Origin: Planctomycetaceae bacterium | GTDB lineage: Bacteria; Planctomycetota; Planctomycetia; Pirellulales; Pirellulaceae | Direction: 5' to 3' | NCBI GenBank assembly: GCA_003501565.1 | Contig: DNPC01000579.1 | Span: 1-5,121, forward strand | DNA: 5,121 bases | Shown: positions 1 through 5,121 of the stretch, piece after piece | How the letters are laid out: every line of letters begins with the position of its first letter | Numbering within the stretch: position 1 is the first letter of the stretch | Position numbers and translations under genes: made by a program | Notes under the pieces: generated by a model | Seen by the model: the letters and a program-made list of their open reading frames with translations, nothing else | Told to the model about the DNA's origin: nothing | Database searches by the model: none

Positions 1-268
1 TGGGCATGATCTCACTGCGTCGCAGCAGCATGATTTGCTCGACGATTAGATACACCGCCACCATGCTTAGTATCAACAGCGCGAGGATGATAAGCGAGCC
101 GAACCAACCGCCGCTGAAAACAATATCGAAGAAGCCACCGACCTGTGGTGCGGCGTCTGCCGTTTCCCCTCCTCCATCTTGTGCTTCAGCGCGCTGCCCG
201 AGGCTGGCTAGGATCCCGATCGCAATTGCGAGGCTCAGGGGTCGGTTTGGTCGAATTGTTGTTTCCAT
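1..268 (-). CDS. MotA/TolQ/ExbB proton channel family protein, N-terminal part (runs off the window)
   Basis: The first 89 codons are visible; the gene continues past base 1. The start is ATG at 268-266. It is the furthest upstream start possible because a TGA stop (271-269) sits directly before it in frame. Residues 1-29 look like a Sec signal peptide: Arg6 and Arg9, a hydrophobic core at about 11-24 (LSLAIAIGILASLG), and an AEA|Q cleavage site after Ala29. An acidic/Gly-rich linker (30-45) follows, then GGWFGSLIILALLILSMVAV (53-72) and a cytoplasmic edge with Glu77 and LLRRSE (81-86). This is the usual first transmembrane helix of ExbB/TolQ-like subunits. Proteins of this family form an inner-membrane pentamer that, with ExbD/TolR partners, uses the proton motive force to energise envelope processes. 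The channel core helices are off-window. The start lies inside the upstream gene (34-base overlap). The nearest purine-rich stretch, AGGAAG at 290-285, is 16 bases away, so translation is probably coupled. Family assignment is good; the specific role is unknown. Confidence 0.85.
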   Translation of the reverse strand, partial: METTIRPNRPLSLAIAIGILASLGQRAEAQDGGGETADAAPQVGGFFDIVFSGGWFGSLIILALLILSMVAVYLIVEQIMLLRRSEIMP

Positions 269-1296
269 TCAGCTACGCTTTGCGCTTCCTGAGTACGCTG
301 GAGGTTACGGAGTTGCTGCTCTGCACTGTCCAATGCTTGCGTAGCATGGAAGTGCCGTTCGGGATACAAAGACGCGATACGTAGCCACTGGGCGACCGCG
401 ATGTCGGTTTGTCCCACACGGGCACTCCGATCCGCCAAAAAGTGCGTCGGCCCGAGCTGCAGTGGAAGCGATAGCTTATCACGAAACGAAATCCATTGGG
501 CGAGTTGCTCGAGCGTCTCCGGCGGCGTACTCAGTCGCCATGTCTGGGCCGTAGCAAGTGCAGCGACCGCAGGGTCCGAAGAAGCCTTGAGTTTGCCGAG
601 CACTGCCGCCGCGTCGCTTCGGTTTGAGCCTGTTAGCAGCCAACTTGCGCCCAACAATTGTTCATACTCGGTTTCACCACGCAGCCATTTTTGGGCCTCC
701 GCGGCGTGTCTGGCAAGGGGCTGCTTGGGGGTCCACGATAGTGGCGCGTCTGAATAGACGAATGCCGGTAAGTCGCCTTTGGTCGCGTTGAGAAAGATAA
801 TGCCAGCGATACGGTCTTCGCCGATAGCGCTCAGGCTTCCGACCAGCCGTCCTAGCATCAGTTTCTGCTGCCAAAGGGGAAGCTCGGGATAGGCCTTTTC
901 GAGAGCGGGGATGGCTTGGCGGTATTTCTGTGTGTCACACAGACGGATTGCCGCCCGAGCTTCTTCAGTTGCCCACTGAAAATCCAAGGCTGCAACCAGG
1001 CTCGAGTTGAAGCCTTTTCGTTCGCCGTCCGGCAATTCCATGACCAGCCGGCTGGAATCAAAGCTGAGCACTTTTCCCGAACGTGTCAGACGAACACGTT
1101 TGTCCCAAGGGGTCTCTGATTTGGTTGGCCGCGAAACAAGGGTAACCGTGTGAGGTTGCTCCTGGGCGCGGATCGAAGATGTCGTCAGGAGCCCATCGCT
1201 GACGGTGACGACAGACGTCATCGCAATGACCAAATTCGCGGTGTGCAGCCAGCGGCACACCGGCCGATTTTGCACGCTGTCTACTGCAGATTCCAC
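235..1296 (-). CDS. Secreted helical-repeat (TPR-like) protein of unknown function, partner of the ExbB-type channel gene
   Basis: Up to 353 residues, ending in TGA at 237-235. The longest start is GTG at 1296-1294; an in-frame TGA two codons upstream rules out anything longer. A second GTG at 1275-1273 (codon 8) lies just after the previous gene's stop and gives a more typical signal peptide. Neither has a clear Shine-Dalgarno site, so the start is uncertain. In long-form numbering, Arg15, a hydrophobic stretch at about 21-37 and IRA|QEQ (42-47) suggest export. Residues about 65-105 (SGKVLSFDSSRLVMELPDG at 73-91) resemble a small beta-barrel/SH3-like segment. From about 108 to the end the protein is mainly amphipathic helices rich in Ala, Leu, Gln and Trp, with TPR-like spacing (for example 113-170 and 290-340). 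From memory, proteins with this layout often sit directly before MotA/TolQ/ExbB genes in planctomycetes. A periplasmic scaffold for that channel is an inference. No enzymatic motif is seen. Confidence 0.85.
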   Translation of the reverse strand: MESAVDSVQNRPVCRWLHTANLVIAMTSVVTVSDGLLTTSSIRAQEQPHTVTLVSRPTKSETPWDKRVRLTRSGKVLSFDSSRLVMELPDGERKGFNSSLVAALDFQWATEEARAAIRLCDTQKYRQAIPALEKAYPELPLWQQKLMLGRLVGSLSAIGEDRIAGIIFLNATKGDLPAFVYSDAPLSWTPKQPLARHAAEAQKWLRGETEYEQLLGASWLLTGSNRSDAAAVLGKLKASSDPAVAALATAQTWRLSTPPETLEQLAQWISFRDKLSLPLQLGPTHFLADRSARVGQTDIAVAQWLRIASLYPERHFHATQALDSAEQQLRNLQRTQEAQSVAEWKQQFDQTDP

Positions 1297-2294
1297 GCGT
1301 CAAGCCAATCGATTTCGACCAATTCCATGTCAAAGTCCTTCAGCAAACGCTCGTGCATGTCTTTCAGGTGTCCCGCGCCGTAGAAGACACCGATCTTCTT
1401 CTTACCGTCATCCAGCTCAGACCTGAGGACTTCAAACGCTGCAGCGTTGCGTTCAGTGATCAACACACTCTTGCCATCCTTGCCGGTAAGCGCTGCCATT
1501 TGACCATCTGCCATTTCCATTTGCTGAGCAAAAGAGCGACGTAGCGCGATTGGGTTGCCAGAGACCATGGCCGACAGAACCTCGATGTCGTTGGCTTGTC
1601 CTGAACTTTGTTGTGCAAGACTCGCTCCGAGGCTGCGGAAGAACATCGACATGACGCCTTCCTTGCGTTTTTCCATGCAGTCGAAAAACTCTTGCGGCGT
1701 CATATCCGCGTGAACGAAATTCTTTGCCTTGTAGTTGATCTCATCCAACTGAAAAGCCAGGTTTAAAGCCGTCTTCATGCCGACCTGAATTGTGCTGACG
1801 GGGCTTAGTCCGCGACTCTCTTCGTTGGGATCGGGCATTCCCATCTCTGGGTCCATGACCATTTCGAAGAGCAGTGAATCGTACTGGCGGAACAGTTGGT
1901 TCAGTCGACTGTAGTAGGTCGCCTCGCCGATGTGCACCGCACCGATCAGCGTTACCTCGATCGGTTCAGCGGAATCACTGTCGGCCAAGTGGTATTTGGC
2001 AACTGCCGTTTGCAAGGCCTGCGGTTTGCCGTCCTTTTCTGCTACCCGCATGAACTCGGGCAGTTTCGGTTTCGACGGTTTGTCAGTGGTCGCCTTTTCG
2101 GGCTCACTGGCTGCTTCGCTCTTCGCCGCCGTCTTTGTTTCAACTTCAGTCGCTTCCAATTTCTGCTCGGCCGCTGGCGGCTCCGCGGTGGCCGTCGATT
2201 GCGCGGAAGTCGCTTTGGCAAATGAAATGCAGCTGAATGCAGCCAAAAGGCAGCTGAATAAAGTGTTGCCGGTCGAGTTGGCCATGCGTCTCAT
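1281..2294 (-). CDS. TraB/GumN (PrgY/Tiki-like) family protein, secreted
   Basis: 337 residues, ATG at 2294-2292, ending in TAG at 1283-1281. The start is supported by AGGAGA (2306-2301) six bases upstream. Residues 1-31 look like a signal peptide (Arg2, Arg3, hydrophobic 12-26, cleavage near TSA|Q). Residues 33-80 are a low-complexity Ala/Glu/Lys/Thr linker. The domain begins near 112 with VTLIGAVHIGEATYY. It carries the features that define the TraB/PrgY/GumN/Tiki superfamily: a first GxxH (Gly118-His121), an acidic residue in LLFEMV (Glu144), ERN (281-283) and a second GxxH (GAGHLKDM, Gly306-His309). In animal Tiki proteins these residues bind metal and support proteolysis; PrgY is linked to pheromone inactivation. 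Bacterial GumN-type members are mostly uncharacterised, so metalloprotease activity here is an inference. The last bases overlap the next gene's longest possible frame by 16, and a promoter-like pair lies upstream, so it probably leads the operon. Location is probably periplasmic. Confidence 0.9.
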   Translation of the reverse strand: MRRMANSTGNTLFSCLLAAFSCISFAKATSAQSTATAEPPAAEQKLEATEVETKTAAKSEAASEPEKATTDKPSKPKLPEFMRVAEKDGKPQALQTAVAKYHLADSDSAEPIEVTLIGAVHIGEATYYSRLNQLFRQYDSLLFEMVMDPEMGMPDPNEESRGLSPVSTIQVGMKTALNLAFQLDEINYKAKNFVHADMTPQEFFDCMEKRKEGVMSMFFRSLGASLAQQSSGQANDIEVLSAMVSGNPIALRRSFAQQMEMADGQMAALTGKDGKSVLITERNAAAFEVLRSELDDGKKKIGVFYGAGHLKDMHERLLKDFDMELVEIDWLDAWNLQ

Positions 2295-2300
2295 GAGTGT

Positions 2301-2306
2301 TCTCTC
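2301..2306 (-). promoter_or_regulatory. Ribosome binding site of the TraB/GumN gene
   Basis: On the minus strand the sequence reads AGGAGA, followed by six bases (ACACTC) and the ATG at 2294. This near-perfect Shine-Dalgarno site fixes the start of the gene over the second in-frame Met (codon 4). Confidence 0.8.
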
Positions 2307-2358
2307 CTGCGATGTCGGCCTAATGCGCGTGTGGCCGATCCGTTTGCGTTATTGTGAA

Positions 2359-2388
2359 AGTATAGCTCAGACGGCGAGCACGTATCAG
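2359..2388 (-). promoter_or_regulatory. Candidate sigma70-type promoter for the TraB-helical repeat-ExbB block
   Basis: On the minus strand a TATACT -10 box (2364-2359, five of six matches to TATAAT) is preceded by 18 bases and a CTGATA -35-like box (2388-2383, four of six matches to TTGACA). It would start transcription near 2352 and give a leader of roughly 55-60 bases. Position and orientation suit the operon. Planctomycete promoters are poorly defined, so this is a consensus match only. Confidence 0.4.
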
Positions 2389-2588
2389 ATCCCCAGTTGT
2401 GCCGTGCTCTTGGCGGCAGCTATTCTCGCTACCGGCAATTTGGCGCCTCGCTGTCTGGCGGCGACCAACGAGTTTTCGTCCTGGTTGCTGGTTTCTTTGG
2501 ATTCTGTGCAATTCTGCAACGTCGGGGGCTTGTGGGTTGGGTATATCGTCGTAGCCTGAGTTGTGTTGGATCGCAAAAACTGAACCAC

Positions 2589-2592
2589 GGAG
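2589..2592 (+). promoter_or_regulatory. Ribosome binding site supporting the TTG start of the esterase
   Basis: GGAG lies seven bases before TTG at 2600-2602. An in-frame TGA at 2594-2596 rules out any longer frame, and the next in-frame ATG is about 36 codons downstream, inside the conserved first strand. The site therefore decides in favour of a TTG initiator. Confidence 0.6.
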
Positions 2593-2599
2593 TTGATTC

Positions 2600-3370
2600 T
2601 TGACCGCATTCTCTTACCACGCCCTGCAAGAGAGCATAGAAGGCCTGGACTGTGTTCTGGTCGTGCCAAGAACGGCCGATGGGGAAATTGTCCCGCCTCG
2701 AGCTATGGCTGTGTTTTGCCACGGATATGGCGCCAGCGGTCAAGACCTTGTCGGGCTTGCCCATGAAATCTTGCCAGCGGTTCCGGCCGACGCTCCGGTC
2801 GCTTTGGTTTATCCGGAGGCACCGATCGATTTGACCGATGCGGGTTTGCCCGGTGGCCGTGCATGGTGGCAACTGAGTATTCAGTCGTTACTCACCGCAA
2901 TGGAAGAGGGCCAATTTGAACAGATTCGGATGCAAGAACCAGAGGAAATCGATGCGGCCAGGAACCAAGTCGTTGCGGCGATCGAGATTCTTATGGAGCG
3001 GTTCAAGTTGGGCGCTTCCACGCTCCTACTAGGTGGTTTCTCGCAAGGTGCGATGCTCTCGGTGGATGTCGCATCGCGCGGGTTGTCTGAACCGCCCGCA
3101 GCGTTGGCACTATACTCGGGTGCACTTATCTGCGAGAAGCACTGGAAGAAATCAGCCGGGCGCCTAAATGCAACGCAGATAGTCCAGTCCCACGGTTCGT
3201 TGGATCCCATCCTGCCGCTGCAGACAGGGAAATGGCTGCGCGAGATGTTAGAAGAGAGCGGGTGTACGGTTCAGTTTATCGAGTTTGCCGGACCACACAC
3301 GATTCCACCTGCCGCAGTCGAACAATCCTGTGTTCTGCTCAACAAATTGGTTGATCATAACTCCCAATAG
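2600..3370 (+). CDS. Alpha/beta hydrolase, carboxylesterase/phospholipase family serine esterase
   Basis: 256 residues, TTG start at 2600-2602, TAG stop at 3368-3370. The length fits the small carboxylesterase/lysophospholipase group (YpfH/EstB-like, 210-260 residues). Landmarks in order: VFCHGYGASGQDL (38-50), the oxyanion-loop HG motif after the first core strand; VALVYPEAP (67-75) and GGRAWWQL (85-92), typical of this group; the nucleophile elbow GGFSQGAM with Ser148 in GFSQG (146-150); LYSGALI (171-177); the acid in HGSLDPILP (Asp202); and the catalytic His in AGPHTIPP (His233). The Ser148-Asp202-His233 triad is therefore complete. There is no signal peptide or membrane segment, so the enzyme is probably cytoplasmic and hydrolyses short-chain esters or lysophospholipids; the true substrate cannot be read from sequence. 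It is divergent from the TraB block and convergent with the glycosyltransferase, so it is probably a single-gene unit. Confidence 0.92.
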   Translation: MTAFSYHALQESIEGLDCVLVVPRTADGEIVPPRAMAVFCHGYGASGQDLVGLAHEILPAVPADAPVALVYPEAPIDLTDAGLPGGRAWWQLSIQSLLTAMEEGQFEQIRMQEPEEIDAARNQVVAAIEILMERFKLGASTLLLGGFSQGAMLSVDVASRGLSEPPAALALYSGALICEKHWKKSAGRLNATQIVQSHGSLDPILPLQTGKWLREMLEESGCTVQFIEFAGPHTIPPAAVEQSCVLLNKLVDHNSQ

Positions 3371-3396
3371 TAAGTGCCGTTTCATGCCTATGCGAT

Positions 3397-3425
3397 GCGA
3401 CCAAAATTGGGATTGCTGGTCGTTT
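3397..3425. terminator. Weak hairpin in the convergent gap, possible terminator
   Basis: CGACCA (3398-3403) pairs with TGGTCG (3417-3422) across a 13-base loop. A further G-U pair at the base is possible in RNA, and three T residues follow on the plus strand. It lies between the esterase stop (3370) and the glycosyltransferase stop (3445), where a terminator would be expected. The stem is short and the T-run poor, so this is a tentative call. Confidence 0.25.
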
Positions 3426-3444
3426 AAGCGGACTTGGGGTGCAG

Positions 3445-5121
3445 CTATCTGTTTTCCGAACGAAGTGGATTGGGGTAGGCGTTGGAGCGCTTTGAATTCT
3501 CCGACTTCGGTGTGGAGATTTCGATGGAAACGCCTGTGCCATCACCTTGCGGCGAACGTGTGTTGGTGCCTGCTGGCGATGGGCCTGCTGGAGTCCCGGA
3601 AAGCGACGGGAGGCTGGCTGTGCGGGTTATTGGCGCTGCATTGCGTTCGTCGGGGGCATCCGAAGCAATCTGTCGTTCTGGAATCGCTTCAGTCGAAACG
3701 ACCATAATCTCTCCGTCACGCAAAAAGCGTTCACAACTGCCCAGTTCGACCAGCTGACGACCATCTGGCCGAATTTGAGCTAGCCGAGTGCTGAGTTGCT
3801 GCTGTGCTTCATCGCCGACAACGATAACGCGTCCGTCAGGGTTCTTCGACAAGAATGCAGCCACGCGTTCCCAGGCGATTTCATCGGCCGGATTTTCTCC
3901 AACTTCATCAATCACGGTCCGCAAGTAGAAAACCCAGCTGGGTTCCATACCACCAACTGTCATCCATGGTGTCGATTCGTCTTGGCTGGCCTTTCCTAGT
4001 AAGCGTAGATCGCTTCGGTATTGATCGACACTCTTCGCGCCGAAACCGAATAGCAACGTTTGGAACACCGCTGCGGCGACCAACCAAGTAAGCGGTACCA
4101 ATTTGACACTCTTGCGCAGATCCCAGGCAATCGCTGCAATTCCTGCCAGCGCGATCGCCAGGCCGCACAAGCTCGCTCGCTCGACCAGCGGCATCGATTC
4201 TTGGCCAGCCACGTAGTACAGGCCGGCAGAAATCCCGATTCCCGTTACGATGGCGAAAGCGTAGGCTCCCCACCGCTGCCACAATGCAGGTAGCGACCAA
4301 CCGATTTCAAAATGACGCAGGTAGCCACCGATGGCCAGTGCGGCACCAGCGTAGCAAGGTGTTATATAACTAGGTAGTTTGGTGCTTGCGATCGAAAATG
4401 CAGTGATATAAACCCCAATCCACGTTGCAGTCAGGATTACAAGCTGCCGGTGGACAATGCTGGACTTCGCAGAACGAATGGCCCACAGAGTGACCGGCAC
4501 TAGCCATAACGACCATGGAAATGTACCTGCCAAAAATGCGACCGGGTAAAAGAAGATTGAACCGCCGTGGCCTTCCATCGAATTGACGGCGCGCCCGACA
4601 TTGTGTTCCAAGAAGAATCCGCGTAGGAATTCACCTTCCGTCGCGACTCCCACCTGATAGTACCACGGGACGCAAATCGCGGCGGTGAGTAACAAACCCG
4701 GAATCAGCTTGAGTTGCCAGGCCGCGTAAAAGCACCGTACTGGATTGATCGCTTTCCAGGTGAAAGCAATGGTTCCCAAAATAGGATTAGGCCGTCGGTT
4801 TTTCTGCTGGTTGGATGCGACTTGCAGTTCGTAATTGAACAACCACCACAGGCTAACCACACCGATCGGCAAGATGACGCCCACTGGGCCCTTCGCAAGC
4901 GCCGCGAGTCCGAGCATGGCATAGCCACTCATGCTGAGCATCCAGCGGGCTGAACGCACTCCGCCCGAAGAATACGGAGCGGCGGGGGCCAGACAGCTTA
5001 GGACCAGCAGACTGATGCCAAGTGTGCTGAATGCGATCAGCAAGCCATCGGGCGTGGCTGCACGTCCAGCCAACACAAACATTAAACAGGTCGCTAGCGA
5101 GCCGGCGGCCCAGAATCCTTC
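3445..5121 (-). CDS. GT39/ArnT-like membrane glycosyltransferase, 5' end outside the window
   Basis: The frame is open from base 5121 to TAG at 3447-3445 (558 codons visible). The Met at 5082-5080 is internal, since the 13 codons before it (EGFWAAGSLATCL) continue the family pattern. Residues below count from that Met. Family marks: GRAATPD (6-12), ALAKGPVGVILP (61-72), PWYYQV (139-144), a loop with EHNVGR (159-164), FPWSLWLVP (188-196) and TKLPSYITP (234-242), the K-L-P-x-Y element of ArnT/PMT-type enzymes. About ten membrane segments lie in 13-347. After them comes a soluble, probably periplasmic domain (about 350-466, alternating VIVVGDE and IMVVSTEA strands), then a Pro/Ser/Thr-rich tail (467-545). 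The family moves a sugar from polyprenyl phosphate to lipid A, protein or other envelope acceptors. Acceptor and sugar are unknown here. The missing N-terminus should hold the first membrane helix and the acidic catalytic loop. It is convergent with the esterase. Confidence 0.9.
   Translation of the reverse strand, partial: EGFWAAGSLATCLMFVLAGRAATPDGLLIAFSTLGISLLVLSCLAPAAPYSSGGVRSARWMLSMSGYAMLGLAALAKGPVGVILPIGVVSLWWLFNYELQVASNQQKNRRPNPILGTIAFTWKAINPVRCFYAAWQLKLIPGLLLTAAICVPWYYQVGVATEGEFLRGFFLEHNVGRAVNSMEGHGGSIFFYPVAFLAGTFPWSLWLVPVTLWAIRSAKSSIVHRQLVILTATWIGVYITAFSIASTKLPSYITPCYAGAALAIGGYLRHFEIGWSLPALWQRWGAYAFAIVTGIGISAGLYYVAGQESMPLVERASLCGLAIALAGIAAIAWDLRKSVKLVPLTWLVAAAVFQTLLFGFGAKSVDQYRSDLRLLGKASQDESTPWMTVGGMEPSWVFYLRTVIDEVGENPADEIAWERVAAFLSKNPDGRVIVVGDEAQQQLSTRLAQIRPDGRQLVELGSCERFLRDGEIMVVSTEAIPERQIASDAPDERNAAPITRTASLPSLSGTPAGPSPAGTNTRSPQGDGTGVSIEISTPKSENSKRSNAYPNPLRSENR

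Larger units (their letters stand above)
2295..2599. other. Divergent intergenic region
   Basis: This is the 305-base gap between the leftward TraB/GumN gene and the rightward esterase gene. It holds a promoter-like pair and a strong ribosome binding site for the leftward block, and a GGAG site for the esterase. On the plus strand a weak TATATC (2542-2547) is the only -10-like element I see upstream of the esterase, with no good -35 partner. Open frames cross it on both strands, but none has a convincing start, ribosome binding site or family signature. One (2397-2603, plus) abuts the esterase start and is discussed as a finding. I see no RNA gene or riboswitch. Confidence 0.6.

Noticed and set aside
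2542..2547. TATATC as a -10 box for the esterase
   Set aside because: Only four of six positions match, and no reasonable -35 element sits 16-18 bases upstream, so it is not listed as a promoter.
1930..2559. Long plus-strand open frame (about 209 codons) across the TraB start and the intergenic gap
   Set aside because: It is antisense to the Ala/Glu/Lys-rich TraB linker and signal region, has no ribosome binding site, no family motif and an odd Phe/Ser/Ala composition. TraB on the minus strand has a full set of family motifs.
2429..2872. Minus-strand open frame of about 147 codons over the esterase 5' end
   Set aside because: It runs antisense to conserved esterase motifs and gives an Arg/Cys/Ser-rich translation with no recognisable domain.
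3401..3410. CCAAAATTGG small palindrome in the convergent gap
   Set aside because: Four-base-pair arms around two bases are expected by chance in AT-rich gaps; no second copy was seen to suggest an operator.
3285..3757. Plus-strand open frames after the esterase, covering the glycosyltransferase tail
   Set aside because: They are antisense to the low-complexity tail, Arg/Trp/Cys-rich, and lack ribosome binding sites. The minus-strand frame is continuous with a clear GT39 protein.
5080..5082. ATG as the true start of the glycosyltransferase
   Set aside because: The frame stays open to the window edge with hydrophobic, family-like residues, and the protein would lack the expected first membrane helix and acidic loop. 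The gene is cut by the window instead.

Overview
The window looks like ordinary chromosomal DNA of a planctomycete, of the Rhodopirellula/Blastopirellula kind. This rests on three things: an ExbB/TolQ-type channel protein made with a cleavable signal peptide, placed directly after a secreted helical-repeat protein with an SH3-like N-terminal segment; a GT39/ArnT-like membrane glycosyltransferase with a C-terminal soluble domain; and use of GTG and TTG starts. The genus assignment is an inference from gene families and arrangement. GC content is in the fifties by eye. I see no mobile elements, CRISPR arrays, tRNA or rRNA.

Layout. Positions 1-2294 hold a tightly overlapping three-gene block on the minus strand, read right to left. 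It runs from a secreted TraB/GumN (Tiki-like) family protein (2294-1281), to a secreted helical-repeat protein of unknown function (1296-235), to the start of a MotA/TolQ/ExbB proton channel gene (268 to beyond base 1). The open frames overlap by up to 16 and by 34 bases, so the genes are almost certainly cotranscribed and translationally coupled. A 305-base divergent intergenic region (2295-2599) carries a plausible sigma70-like promoter and a strong ribosome binding site for this block, plus a GGAG site ahead of a TTG-started esterase gene on the plus strand (2600-3370). After a 74-base convergent gap comes the 3' part of a minus-strand glycosyltransferase gene (5121-3445), whose N-terminal coding part lies outside the window.

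How the genes may work together. The three-gene block suggests an envelope module. A periplasmic putative metalloprotease-like protein and a periplasmic helical scaffold would be made together with a proton-motive-force-driven ExbB/TolQ channel; ExbD-like partners are expected beyond base 1. The esterase is a self-contained carboxylesterase/phospholipase-family hydrolase with no obvious link to its neighbours. The glycosyltransferase transfers sugar from a polyprenyl-phosphate donor in the inner membrane. The most noteworthy aspect is the coupling of a TraB/GumN protein with all key residues intact to an ExbB-type channel operon. No clearly new defence or mobile system is visible.
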